A stretch of DNA of 64,000 nucleotides, taken from positions 930,001 to 994,000 of the forward strand of contig OZ244251.1 in assembly GCA_965217175.1 (NCBI GenBank), read 5' to 3'. The notes below the pieces were generated by a model. The model was not told the origin of the DNA. It did not search any database and saw only the letters and a program-made list of their open reading frames with translations. The position numbers were made by a program, and so were the translations under genes. Positions 50,712-59,813 of the stretch are shown here, piece after piece (the stretch's first letter is position 1; each line of letters begins with the position of its first letter). The DNA is from Bin87 sp965217175 (lineage in GTDB: Bacteria; Chloroflexota; Dehalococcoidia; Lucifugimonadales; UBA3495).

Positions 50712-51653
50712 TCAAACGGTATGGGGGACGTGGTGCGTTTCGATGCACCCCGATGCGTCATCTTCCAGCTGGATGGTTACGTGGGACACACCGAACCCGA
50801 CCGAAACGGTTTCCCGGAGAGTATGCAGGATACTGGCCCTCTGCTGATCTCTGCTAGGCTCCATCGTAACGTGAGCGCTGAAGACATGGTAGCCGGTGGT
50901 AACGGTCCACGCGTGGATGTCGTGGATTCCGGTGACTCCCTCCACCTGCTCCAGGCTCCGGCACAACTGTTCCAGGTCCAGGTTTGCGGGAGCGCCCTGG
51001 ATGAGCACGTGGATAACCTTCCACAACAGCCGGCCGGAACTGAACAGGATCAAAACGCCGATGATCGCTGCGGTAATGGGATCGGCGATGTGCCAACCGA
51101 AGGCCATCACCAGGGCGGCGGCGATTATTACGCCTACCGAGCCAACCAGGTCTCCGAGGACGTGAAGCAGGGCGCCCTCCACGTTGATACTCTCGCTCGA
51201 CGCCCGCTGGAGCACCCAGGCCGCGGCCACGTTGGCAACCAGTCCCACAGCGCCGACGATCAGTGTCAAATTCCCCTGTATCTCGGACGAAGCGGTAAAG
51301 CGCTGGTATGCCTCGACGAATATCCAGGCGGCGATTAACCATAGGCTCAGAGCATTGCACAGAGCGGCAATCACCTCGGCCCGATAGTACCCAAAGGTTC
51401 GGTGGTAAGAGCCGGGCCGGGCAGCCAGCCACATGGCGAAGAGGGCCAGGCCGATGGCGGCTACATCGGTTGCCATGTGGGCCGCATCAGCGACCAGCGC
51501 CAGGCTGTTAGCCAACAACCCGCCGACCAGTTCCGCGGCCATCAACGGGGCGGTAATGGCCATCGCGATCCAAAGGCTGCGATGGCTGGCAGTCCTGAAA
51601 TGGTGGGAATGGTCGTGGGGGGCTGGCTGTTCCATGTCGTGGGTTCCCATCAA
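50712..51653 (-). CDS. Cation diffusion facilitator (zinc/cadmium exporter type)
   Basis: This 313-residue membrane transporter exports divalent metal ions by proton antiport. The His-rich start (DHSHHF), six helices, and metal-site motifs DAAHMATD in helix II and HVLGDLVGS in helix V (HxxxD) identify the zinc-transporting CDF branch. The C-terminal cytoplasmic domain has IHDIHAWTVTTGYHVFSAHV. Start at 51653. No regulator is adjacent. Confidence 0.94.
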   Translation of the reverse strand: MMGTHDMEQPAPHDHSHHFRTASHRSLWIAMAITAPLMAAELVGGLLANSLALVADAAHMATDVAAIGLALFAMWLAARPGSYHRTFGYYRAEVIAALCNALSLWLIAAWIFVEAYQRFTASSEIQGNLTLIVGAVGLVANVAAAWVLQRASSESINVEGALLHVLGDLVGSVGVIIAAALVMAFGWHIADPITAAIIGVLILFSSGRLLWKVIHVLIQGAPANLDLEQLCRSLEQVEGVTGIHDIHAWTVTTGYHVFSAHVTMEPSRDQQRASILHTLRETVSVGFGVSHVTIQLEDDASGCIETHHVPHTV

Positions 51654-51769
51654 CGTGGGCGAATCAGGATTATTGCGGCGCGGGTTTACCGGTCGCGGGG
51701 ATATTCGCCGGAGGTTGGTGGACGGCAGTTTAACACGTGGGAAAGAATATCACGGCAATCGCGCGGGAA

Positions 51770-51840
51770 AGACGAGGGGACGGGACGGGATTGCCACGTC
51801 GCTGACGCTCCTCGCGATGACGGGGGGTGCGTGGTTTCCC
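51770..51840. repeat. Dispersed repeat module
   Basis: An ATTGCCACGTCGCTGACGCTCCTCGC-type module (51789) with GATGACGGGGGG is embedded in the 290-bp gap upstream of the HNH gene. Its partner palindrome TTCCCGCTTGCGCGGG follows at about 51835. Confidence 0.6.
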
Positions 51841-51943
51841 GCTTGCGCGGGGTTGGGGTATAATGGCTTTCAGTGTAACAATATCGGTGTGAAATTCGGC
51901 ACGAAACCGCAACCAAACCGCTAGCTGCATTGGGGATGAGCAG

Positions 51944-52675
51944 ATGGCAAGTCGGGGACGAACGGGTCGGCGAAAAATTGTGGCCAAAAATTCTGGCCGC
52001 CAGTCGAAAGTCGCGCGCGGTTCCGCGGCGGTTGGCGCAGCAGCCGATAGCGAAGAGGGTGGCCGAAAGCGATCCGGCGCTAAACTCCCCGGGAGACTTA
52101 CCGCCCCGGTCCTGGTGCTAAACCTCAATTACGTGCCAGTCAACGTTTGCACCGTGCGAAGGGCCATCGTGCTGGTAGCCAAGGGCAAGGCTGAACTGCT
52201 GGAACAGCGCGCCGACGCCGTTCGCATCCGAACCTTCAATGCGGTGCTGAACGCCCCGTCGATAATCCGGCTGGTGTACCTGGTGAAACGCCCGTTCGCA
52301 CCGCGCCGATTGTCGAAGAAGGAAGTATTCCTGCGCGACCACTACACCTGCCAATACTGCGGAAAGCGGTCGCAGCACCTGACGCTGGATCACGTGGTAC
52401 CGCGGCGTCAGCACGGGCCGCATACTTGGGACAACGTGGTGGCTGCCTGCGGGCGGTGCAACCTGCGGAAGGCGGGTCGCACACCGGAAGAAGCGAATAT
52501 GCTGCTGAACCGCCTGCCCACCGCGCCGCAGCCGAATCCGTACCGCATCCTGGAGAACCGCACCATTCTTGAGGAATGGAGCCCGTACATTCCCTGGCAA
52601 ACCGTCGACCGAAATCGGAACCAGGATTTCGATTCGTCCGATGAGCAGGCGCCGGCGATGGCGGTGGCCGACTAA
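51944..52675 (+). CDS. HNH endonuclease
   Basis: This 243-residue protein has a basic, low-complexity N-terminus of about 50 residues, then VLVLNLNYVPVNVCTVRRAIVLV, and an HNH domain at about 130-185: LRDHYTCQYCGK, LTLDHVVPRRQHGPHTWDNVVAACGRCNLRK. Both zinc CxxC pairs and the DH/N/N-H residues are present. This architecture is the widespread housekeeping HNH protein of Actinobacteria, Cyanobacteria and Chloroflexota, likely a repair or nucleic acid processing nuclease of unknown target. Confidence 0.92.
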   Translation: MASRGRTGRRKIVAKNSGRQSKVARGSAAVGAAADSEEGGRKRSGAKLPGRLTAPVLVLNLNYVPVNVCTVRRAIVLVAKGKAELLEQRADAVRIRTFNAVLNAPSIIRLVYLVKRPFAPRRLSKKEVFLRDHYTCQYCGKRSQHLTLDHVVPRRQHGPHTWDNVVAACGRCNLRKAGRTPEEANMLLNRLPTAPQPNPYRILENRTILEEWSPYIPWQTVDRNRNQDFDSSDEQAPAMAVAD

Positions 52676-52729
52676 CCGGTTCGCTCAGGTTTGGGGGTCA
52701 GACGCGATGTTAGCGGGGGCTGAAGCAGT

Positions 52730-53182
52730 ATGCCCAGCATAGACTTCCACGGAAAAACCTGGTCGGAATCCCTGGCCGCGTTTATCGACCTTTACAACCG
52801 CTCGGTGCACGCGGGCGGGTCCGGCAGCGTGGACGTGGTGCACGGCTATGGGTCGAGCGGAGCCGGCGGTGTGCTGCGTACGCGGATCAGGGCGTTCCTG
52901 GAAAAGCATCCGCAACGTCTGCAATTCAAGCCGGGCGAGGAGCTGGACGGGAATCCCGGTCACACGCTGGTTGTGCCGCTGAAACGCCTTCCCGACACGG
53001 GTGATCTGCTGGCCGAACAGGTGTGGGAATACTGCGAGCGGCCGCGCACGCTCACCAAGATTACCGGCAGGTTTCGCCGTCACGGTGATCCCCAGGTGCT
53101 GCAGGCCATCCGCAGCCTGGAAGCCCAGCGACGGTTGCGCGCGACGAACCGGGGACGGGTGAAGGCGTACGAGGCCGTTTAG
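52730..53182 (+). CDS. Smr-domain protein
   Basis: This 150-residue protein starts directly with a Smr (MutS2 C-terminal-like) domain: IDFHGKTWSESLAAFIDLYN, VDVVHGYGSSGAGGVLRTRIRAFL. The domain binds or nicks branched nucleic acid or mRNA in known members. The C-terminal 60 residues (EQVWEYCERPRTLTKITGRFRRHGDPQVLQAI...) look like a small winged-helix segment. It follows the HNH gene by 54 bp and may be co-transcribed with it. Confidence 0.85.
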   Translation: MPSIDFHGKTWSESLAAFIDLYNRSVHAGGSGSVDVVHGYGSSGAGGVLRTRIRAFLEKHPQRLQFKPGEELDGNPGHTLVVPLKRLPDTGDLLAEQVWEYCERPRTLTKITGRFRRHGDPQVLQAIRSLEAQRRLRATNRGRVKAYEAV

Positions 53183-53195
53183 CGTCGGCGCGGAC

Positions 53196-54212
53196 TCAAG
53201 CTGCCGGGACCGCCAGCATCAGGCATTCCAGGGCCAGGCGGGGGTTGGCGTTGGAGTCCAGCGCCGCCAGCGTTTCCTGGATGCGCCGCAAGAAACGGAC
53301 GATATCGGCGGAGGACACGGCGCCGGCCTGACCCGTCAGCTGGGCGAGGCGGTCGGTGTTTTGCACGTGATCGCTGGCGTCTTCTTTCACCATCAGCAGG
53401 TCGCGCCACCAGCGTTGCCAGAGGAACAGGGTTTGGCGGGCGGTTTCCCGGTCTCGGGAATACACGCCGGCCAGGCTGTTGGCGTAGGCGAAGCGTTCGT
53501 CGAGCGGTGTGGTTGCCGACGCGGCGATGAAGTCCAGCGCTTCGGCCCGCTCCTCCAGGATAGTCGGGTCGGCGAGGACGCTGACGGCCCAGCCCGGGCA
53601 GCCGCGGGCAAGCCGGGACAACCACCGGGCCTGGTCAGTCTCCACGCCATGCCGGTCTACCAGATATTCGGTGAGCATCGCGCCACCCATGGGTCGCAGC
53701 GGGAGAAGGCGACAACGGGAACGGACGGTGGGCAGGATGGCGTCTTCGTTGGCGGTGAGCAGCAGAATCAGCACCTGATCGGGTGGCTCCTCCAGTGTTT
53801 TGAGCAGCGCGTTGGCGGCTTCCGGGCTGAAAGTCTCGGCGCCGTCGAAGATGATAACGGTCCAACCGCCTTCCACCGACCGGCGGTTGGTGGCCTGCAT
53901 CACTTCCCGGACTTCGTCAATCCCGATCCGAGTGCGGGTCGGCTGGCCGGCTTCACTCTGTTGCAACGATATGACTCGGACGTCGGCGTGGACTCCGCGA
54001 CCAATGCGGGCGCAGGACGTGCACTCTCCGCAGGGGCCGGCTCCGGCATCACCGCCACCAATGCAGTTGACGGCAGCGGCCAGATCGATGGCCAGGGTCA
54101 TCTTGCCGACGTGGGGTGGGCCGGTGAGCAGGTAGGCGTGGGCCAGCCGACCGGCCTGCAGGCTGGCGGACAGCGGCCGCAGCAAATGATCCTGACCGAT
54201 TGTTGACCACAT
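53196..54212 (-). CDS. holB: DNA polymerase III delta' subunit
   Basis: This 338-residue clamp-loader subunit has GRLAHAYLLTGPPHVGKMTLA (P-loop), a zinc module with CGECTSCARI, IDEVREVMQATNRRSVEGG, IIFDGAETFSPEAANALLKTLEEPP and SRCRLLPLRPM. The P-loop looks intact except that GKM replaces GKT/S. The C-terminal lid lacks clear sequence motifs. It is convergent with the Smr gene, 13 bp apart. Confidence 0.92.
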   Translation of the reverse strand: MWSTIGQDHLLRPLSASLQAGRLAHAYLLTGPPHVGKMTLAIDLAAAVNCIGGGDAGAGPCGECTSCARIGRGVHADVRVISLQQSEAGQPTRTRIGIDEVREVMQATNRRSVEGGWTVIIFDGAETFSPEAANALLKTLEEPPDQVLILLLTANEDAILPTVRSRCRLLPLRPMGGAMLTEYLVDRHGVETDQARWLSRLARGCPGWAVSVLADPTILEERAEALDFIAASATTPLDERFAYANSLAGVYSRDRETARQTLFLWQRWWRDLLMVKEDASDHVQNTDRLAQLTGQAGAVSSADIVRFLRRIQETLAALDSNANPRLALECLMLAVPAA

Positions 54213-54265
54213 TGTGAGTCTACGCCTTCACCCCAACCCTTTGGCATCCAGGGAGAAGGGGAGTG

Positions 54266-55579
54266 TTACAGGTCGCAGTGCATCAGGTCGGCGTAGGATT
54301 CCCGACGGCGAATGAGGCGGCTGGCGCCGTCCTGAACCAGGATGATGGGGGGGCGCGGGTTGAGGTTGTAGTTGCTGGCCATGGACGGGCAGTAGGCTCC
54401 GGCGGCGGGGATGGCGATGACGTCGCCGGCAGCAGGTGATGGCAGGAGGATGTCTGAGGCCAGCACGTCTCCCGACTCGCAGTACTTCCCGGCGATGGTA
54501 ACGGTGGCGTCGGGTTCGGCGGCGGGCCGGTCGGCCGAAAGCACCTCGTAGGACGCCTGGTAGAGGGCGGGACGGATGTTGTCTCCCATGCCGCCGTCCA
54601 CGCTGACGTAGGTGCGGATGCCGGGGATGTCTTTGATGGCGCCGATGCGGTACAGGGCAACGCCCGCCGGGCCGATGATGGAGCGGCCGGGTTCGATGAC
54701 GAGGCTGGGTTGATCCATTCCCAGCTCGGCGCAGGTGGCGGTCAGCGTGCTTACGATGGCCTCGGCGTAGTCGTCGGGAGCCGGCGGCTGGTCGTTGCGG
54801 GTATAGGCGATGGCAAATCCACCGCCGGGACTGAACTCCTGCAGGTTGAGACCCTGCTCGCGCAGACCGGCGGCGAACCGCAGCACGAGATCGGTGGCGG
54901 CCTGGTAGGGTTCCAGTTCGAAAATCGGTGAGCCGAGATGGAAGTGCAGACCGCGCAGGTCGAGATTGGGTGCGGCGATGGCCTGCAGGATGGCGCGTTC
55001 GGCATCGCCGGTTTGGATGGAGAAGCCGAATTTGGAGTCGATAATGCCGGTGGTGGTGTAGGCGTGGGTGTGCGGATCGATGCCCGGGGAGACGCGAACC
55101 AGAATATCCTGATTTTTACCGGCTTGGGCGCAGATTTGCTGCAGCAGGTTAAGTTCGTGAAAACTGTCAACGACGATACGACCGATGCCAGCGGCGACGG
55201 CCTCTTCCAGCTCGGCGGGGGACTTGTTGTTGCCGTGGAAGTAAACGTGATCCAGAGGCATATCGCCGGCCATGGCAACGGCCAGCTCACCGCCGGATAC
55301 GACGTCGAGTCCCAACCCCTCTTCCGCGAAGATGCGGGCCAACGCCGGGTTGATGTACGCCTTGGAGGCATACACGGCCTGGGAGTTGGGGTAGCGGGAG
55401 GCGAAGGCGTCGGAGAACTGTCGACAGCGGGCGCGGAGGGTTGCCTCGTCGAGGACGTAAAGAGGAGTGCCGTATTGCTCCGCCAGGTCCAGCGCGTCAC
55501 AGCCGCCGATGGTGAGGTGGCCGGCAGCGTTGGTGTCGGTGGTGTCGGGGAAAACGTGGGTGAGGTGAGACGGCAGCAT
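54266..55579 (-). CDS. lysA: Diaminopimelate decarboxylase
   Basis: This 437-residue PLP enzyme makes L-lysine. The PLP Lys is in AVYASKAYINPALAR, the phosphate site in SPGGGFAIAY, and ESGDVLASD and GAYCPSMASNYNLN form the second active-site part contributed by the partner subunit. The PGRSIIGPAG block matches the family. It is separate from the dapB-asd-dapA cluster but completes it. The start at 55579 opens a divergent region shared with the Fic gene. Confidence 0.95.
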   Translation of the reverse strand: MLPSHLTHVFPDTTDTNAAGHLTIGGCDALDLAEQYGTPLYVLDEATLRARCRQFSDAFASRYPNSQAVYASKAYINPALARIFAEEGLGLDVVSGGELAVAMAGDMPLDHVYFHGNNKSPAELEEAVAAGIGRIVVDSFHELNLLQQICAQAGKNQDILVRVSPGIDPHTHAYTTTGIIDSKFGFSIQTGDAERAILQAIAAPNLDLRGLHFHLGSPIFELEPYQAATDLVLRFAAGLREQGLNLQEFSPGGGFAIAYTRNDQPPAPDDYAEAIVSTLTATCAELGMDQPSLVIEPGRSIIGPAGVALYRIGAIKDIPGIRTYVSVDGGMGDNIRPALYQASYEVLSADRPAAEPDATVTIAGKYCESGDVLASDILLPSPAAGDVIAIPAAGAYCPSMASNYNLNPRPPIILVQDGASRLIRRRESYADLMHCDL

Positions 55580-55724
55580 GGCAGGCAGACTCCGGAGGTG
55601 GGGATGGATGTAAGCACGGATAATTTAGCACACTGCGAACCATTCGATGCAGAGTTTGGTTTTCAGAAGATGAAACATCGGGCAACCCGTGTAAAAAACT
55701 CAGAAAAATAACGGCGCTAAATGC

Positions 55725-55730
55725 TATAAT
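55725..55730 (+). promoter_or_regulatory. Candidate -10 box upstream of the Fic gene
   Basis: A perfect TATAAT at 55725-55730 lies in an AT-rich stretch in the 245-bp gap between lysA and the Fic gene. No convincing -35 box is visible 16-18 bp before it. It would start transcription about 90 bp before the Fic ORF. Confidence 0.3.
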
Positions 55731-55824
55731 TTGTGCTCAAACAAGCGAAATCTCCAGCAAATTATCAGGAAAAACATTGGGATATGGTTTCCTTGAGCGC
55801 TAGCCCATATCGGCTACCGGAAAG

Positions 55825-56739
55825 ATGGGCGCTGAGCCGGCGGACCGCCCCATCAATGAAGATCTGATTTTCGAAATTCATCGGCGGATCGTGACTGGGT
55901 GTGATGACGACCACTGCGAGCCAGGCGCCCTGCGGCGTCCCGACCAAAACGTGAGTTTCGGGATTCCAAGGTGTAGAGGCGTCGAAGGCGGCGATGATTG
56001 TCGGTTGGCGTTCCGAACGTTTTGCCGAGCCCTGGCTGGTGATTTCCAACTATATGACCCGATAATCCAGGCTTTGGCTGCTCACTACCACATTGGGGCA
56101 ATGCACCCGTTCAGCGATGGAAATGGACGTACTGCCCGTGCTGTAGAAGCGTTCATGCTAAGACGCGCCGGCGTCCATGCGCCGGTTATGGTCAGTCTGG
56201 CAAACTACTATTACGAGCACCGGGATGGCTACTTTTCATCACTGTCCGAATCCAGGAGCAGACAGCACGATATCACTCCCTTTCTCCGATTCGCGTTGCC
56301 CGCGATATCCAATCAATGCGATGCGGTTTCCACGACTATTGTCGCCAACAATCAACGAATCCTGTACAAAGAATTCGCCAGTTCGTTATACGGGCGGTTG
56401 ATTAGTCCCCGCCGGCGAGTGTTGACGCAACGTCAACTCAACGTTCTCGAGCTTTTGCAAGATAGCGGCGCAATGAGTTTGGATGGCCTGTTGCGGCTGG
56501 CCAGAGCCAACTACGGAAACCTCAAGTTCTCTGAAAGGGCACAGATGAGGGACCTGAGCTGGTTGTTGTTTTTGAATGCTATTCGTATTGACGACGAACG
56601 AATCGTCATTAATTCGAAATGGCCACAACAATTCTCAGACACCTGGCTATTGTCGGCAATCGAAAACACCCCCCGTGCGGCGTCGTCAAATCATCCAGCG
56701 ATGACCGAGTTGTCGCAGTTATTGAACCGTCGCCTGTGA
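55825..56739 (+). CDS. Fic-family AMPylase, probably 5'-truncated
   Basis: This 304-residue Fic-domain protein would transfer AMP (or another NMP) to a target protein. The active-site motif is intact: HPFSDGNGRTAR from His94. Upstream, GALRRPDQNVSFGIPRCRGVEGG matches the loop that precedes the core in this subfamily, and the C-terminus has winged-helix-like segments (TQRQLNVLELLQDSGAMSLDGLL). The auto-inhibitory (S/T)xxxE(G/N) motif usual in the N-terminal extension is not seen, and an in-frame TAG lies at 55801. Either the protein is naturally short or the 5' end was lost. Base composition is less GC-rich than neighbouring genes, hinting at transfer. Confidence 0.8.
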   Translation: MGAEPADRPINEDLIFEIHRRIVTGCDDDHCEPGALRRPDQNVSFGIPRCRGVEGGDDCRLAFRTFCRALAGDFQLYDPIIQALAAHYHIGAMHPFSDGNGRTARAVEAFMLRRAGVHAPVMVSLANYYYEHRDGYFSSLSESRSRQHDITPFLRFALPAISNQCDAVSTTIVANNQRILYKEFASSLYGRLISPRRRVLTQRQLNVLELLQDSGAMSLDGLLRLARANYGNLKFSERAQMRDLSWLLFLNAIRIDDERIVINSKWPQQFSDTWLLSAIENTPRAASSNHPAMTELSQLLNRRL

Positions 56740-56897
56740 GTCGCGCCGATGGCATATTTTCATTTGACCGGGTGCCGGCTGCCGTCTATACTGCCGGCGG
56801 GAGTCGGCCACGGTGATATTGGCTGCTTCCGCCACGTTACCTCACCCCTGCCGCGACCGCGTGTTCGCCGGCGTTCCTGACCAGAGGAGGTGTTATT

Positions 56898-57377
56898 TTG
56901 CCCAATAAAGTACCCATCACGATAAACGTGAATGGCCGCTCCCACTCCGCCGAAGTGGAACCCCGCACGCTGCTGGTGCATTTTCTGCGAGAGTCCCTGA
57001 ACCTCACCGGCACCAAGATCGGATGCGACACCAGTCAGTGCGGCGCCTGCGTCGTAAAGATGAACGGCATGACCGTGAAGTCGTGCACCGCGTTCACAGT
57101 GCAGGCAGACGGAGCCGACATTACAACCATCGAAGGACTGGCCCAGAACGGCGATCTGACCACGGTGCAGGAAGCCTTTTGGAACAACCACGGCCTGCAG
57201 TGCGGCTATTGCACCGCCGGCATGATTATGTCGGTGACCGAGATTCTGGAACGCAACCCGAACCCGTCGGCTGACGAAGTGCGGGCCGGACTGGAAGGAA
57301 ACATGTGCCGCTGCACGGGCTACACCAACATTGTCAGGGCCGCTCTGGCCGCCGCTGCTGCCCAGCGAGGAGGCTAA
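56898..57377 (+). CDS. 2Fe-2S subunit of CO/xanthine-dehydrogenase-type hydroxylase
   Basis: This 159-residue small subunit carries two 2Fe-2S clusters: plant-type Cys43, 48, 51 and 63 (IGCDTSQCGAC, KSC) and the second set Cys102, 105, 137, 139 (LQCGYCTAG, MCRCTG). It passes electrons from molybdenum to FAD. The start is TTG 56898 with AGAGGAGG about nine bases before. It is the first gene of a three-gene operon in the order small, large, medium. Confidence 0.94.
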   Translation: MPNKVPITINVNGRSHSAEVEPRTLLVHFLRESLNLTGTKIGCDTSQCGACVVKMNGMTVKSCTAFTVQADGADITTIEGLAQNGDLTTVQEAFWNNHGLQCGYCTAGMIMSVTEILERNPNPSADEVRAGLEGNMCRCTGYTNIVRAALAAAAAQRGG

Positions 57378-57386
57378 GGACGCACT

Positions 57387-59783
57387 ATGACTACCCGAAT
57401 TTTTGGCTCCGGTATCCGCCGGCGTGAAGACCCCCGCCTGATCACCGGCCAGGCATCATATACCGACGACATCAAGCTAACGGGCATGGTTCATGCTGCC
57501 ATCCTGCGCAGCCCCCATGCTCACGCCCGCATCACCAGCATCGACACCTCGGCAGCGCAGGGCGCGCCCGGAGTGCTGGCCGTGTACACGGGCGCCGACA
57601 CCGCCGGCGTGCTGAATCCCATACCCTGCGCCTGGGCCATCCCCGACTCTGATCTGAAGGCCGTTGCCTACCCGGCGATTGCCACCGAAGTGGTTCGCTA
57701 TGTTGGCGATGCGGTTGCGGTGGTGGTGGCGGAGAACCGCTATCAGGCCGAGGACGCGATGGAACTGATCGACGTGGCCTACGAGCCACTGCCGGCCATC
57801 ATCGACCCCGAACGTGCGATGGCCGACGGCGTTCCGCAGCTCCACGAGGATGCTCCCAACAACCAGGCCTTCCACTGGGTGGCCGCCGGTGGCGACACCG
57901 ATGCCGCCTTTGCCGACGCTCCGATAACCGTGAGTGAGACCATCCGGCAGCAGAAGCTCATACCCACAGCCATGGAGACGCGTTCGGCGATTGCTTCGTA
58001 CTCCCAGGCCATGGGCGAGTTGACCATCTGGAACACCACGCAGAACCCGCACATCGCCAGATTCGTGACCTGCCTGGTTACCGGCATCGGCGAGCACAAG
58101 ATTCGCATCATCGCCCCCGAAGTGGGCGGCGGGTTCGGCTCCAAGATTGCCGTCTATCCGTGGGAAATGATTGCAGCCTTCTGTTCGATGCAGCTGGGTG
58201 TACCCGTTAAGTGGACGGAAACGCGCACCGAAAACTACATCGCCACGACCCACGGCCGCGACCACGTTGAGTACGTGGAGATGGCCGCCGACAGCAACGG
58301 CAAGGTAACCGCCGTCCGGAGCGTGGTTTACGCCGGCATGGGAGCCTACCTATCCACGGCAGCGCCGGGCATCCCAACGATTCTGCACGGCCTGATGTAC
58401 TCGGGTCCTTATGACATCGCCAACATCAAGGCTGACATTTACGGCGTGTTCACCAACTCCACACCGGTGGAGGCGTACCGCGGCGCCGGGCGTCCGGAGG
58501 CCACGTTCCTGCTGGAACGGCTGATGGACAAGGTGGCCGACGCGGTGGGAATCGACACGGTGGAGGCGCGGCGGCGGAACCTGATCGAGCCGTTCGACAA
58601 CAACCGGGACGTTGCGATCGGCATTACCTACGACAGCGGCAACTATGCCGGCGCGCTGGATCAACTGCTGGGTCATATTGGGTACGACGGCTTCCGGCAC
58701 GACCAGGAACACGAACGTGAACACGGCACTTTCCGCGGTATCGGGGTAGCCTGCTACTGCGAGATTTGCGGCCTTGGCCCCTCTCAGGTAGCCGGGGCGG
58801 TGGGGTTCGGCGGTGGATTGTGGGAGAGCGCAACGGTTCGCATCTACACCACCGGCAAGGTGAACGTGTTTATCGGAACCTCACCCCACGGCCAGGGCGA
58901 GGAAACTACCTTTGCCCAGATCGTGTCTGACGAGATCGGGGTGCCGGTGGACGACGTAGAGATCGTTCACGGCGACACCGCCAACACGCCAATGGGATGG
59001 GGAACCTACGGTAGCCGCACCACGGCGGTCGGCGGAGCCGCGGTTGCCCTCACTATGCGAAAACTGCGGGACAAGGCGCGGGTAATTGCCGCCCACCTGC
59101 TGGAAGCCGATGAGGCTGATATAGAGTACGCAGACGGGCAGTTCTTCGTGCGAGGCGCGCCCGATCGGGCGCAGTCGATACAGGACGTGGCGCTGCAGGC
59201 CAACGTGGCCTGGAACCTGCCCGAAGGCATCGAGCCGGGCATGGAAGCCAGCACCTACTACGATCCGCCCAACTTCAGTTATCCGTTCGGCGCCCATGCC
59301 GCAATCGTGAGCATTGATACGGACAACGGGCACATTACGCTGGATCGCTACGTGGCCGTAGACGACTGTGGGCCCCAGATCAACCCGATGGTGGTTGAGG
59401 GACAGGTTCACGGCGGAGTGGTGCAGGGCGCCGGTCAGGCACTGTGGGAGGGGGCTGTATATGACGACAGCGGCCAACTGCTCACCGGTTCGATGATGGA
59501 CTACGCCATTCCGCGGGCGCACCTGGTGCCCGACATTGAAGTGCATTCGACCGTTACGCCGTCGCCGCACAACCCGTTGGGCGTGAAGGGCATCGGCGAG
59601 ACAGGAACCATTGCCTCTACGGCTGCCATTTACAGCGCCGTCATGGACGCTCTGAAACCGCTGGGCGTTACCCAGCTGGACATGCCGCTGACACCCGAAA
59701 AGGTGTGGCGGGCCATCCAGGAGGGCGGCCACGGGAACGGTCACGGCCATGGGCATGACCACGGTCATGGACACAACCACTAA
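57387..59783 (+). CDS. Molybdenum-binding subunit of form-II CO-dehydrogenase-like hydroxylase
   Basis: This 798-residue catalytic subunit of the xanthine oxidase superfamily binds Mo-cytosine dinucleotide. Seen: IRRREDPRLITGQASYTDDI, APEVGGGFGSKIAVYPWE, and the active-site loop PVEAYRGAGRPEA (about residue 364). AYRGAGR marks form II; true aerobic CO dehydrogenase (form I) has AYxCSFR, so the substrate is more likely an aromatic, aldehyde or heterocycle. The catalytic Glu is in GVKGIGETGT near the C-terminus. The protein ends in a Gly/His repeat (HGHGHDHGHGH), unusual and possibly metal-binding. GGAGG precedes the ATG. No coxDEF-type maturation genes are adjacent. Confidence 0.94.
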   Translation: MTTRIFGSGIRRREDPRLITGQASYTDDIKLTGMVHAAILRSPHAHARITSIDTSAAQGAPGVLAVYTGADTAGVLNPIPCAWAIPDSDLKAVAYPAIATEVVRYVGDAVAVVVAENRYQAEDAMELIDVAYEPLPAIIDPERAMADGVPQLHEDAPNNQAFHWVAAGGDTDAAFADAPITVSETIRQQKLIPTAMETRSAIASYSQAMGELTIWNTTQNPHIARFVTCLVTGIGEHKIRIIAPEVGGGFGSKIAVYPWEMIAAFCSMQLGVPVKWTETRTENYIATTHGRDHVEYVEMAADSNGKVTAVRSVVYAGMGAYLSTAAPGIPTILHGLMYSGPYDIANIKADIYGVFTNSTPVEAYRGAGRPEATFLLERLMDKVADAVGIDTVEARRRNLIEPFDNNRDVAIGITYDSGNYAGALDQLLGHIGYDGFRHDQEHEREHGTFRGIGVACYCEICGLGPSQVAGAVGFGGGLWESATVRIYTTGKVNVFIGTSPHGQGEETTFAQIVSDEIGVPVDDVEIVHGDTANTPMGWGTYGSRTTAVGGAAVALTMRKLRDKARVIAAHLLEADEADIEYADGQFFVRGAPDRAQSIQDVALQANVAWNLPEGIEPGMEASTYYDPPNFSYPFGAHAAIVSIDTDNGHITLDRYVAVDDCGPQINPMVVEGQVHGGVVQGAGQALWEGAVYDDSGQLLTGSMMDYAIPRAHLVPDIEVHSTVTPSPHNPLGVKGIGETGTIASTAAIYSAVMDALKPLGVTQLDMPLTPEKVWRAIQEGGHGNGHGHGHDHGHGHNH

Positions 59784-59813
59784 CCGGCACCGGACAGAGG
59801 AGGACTGATTGCA

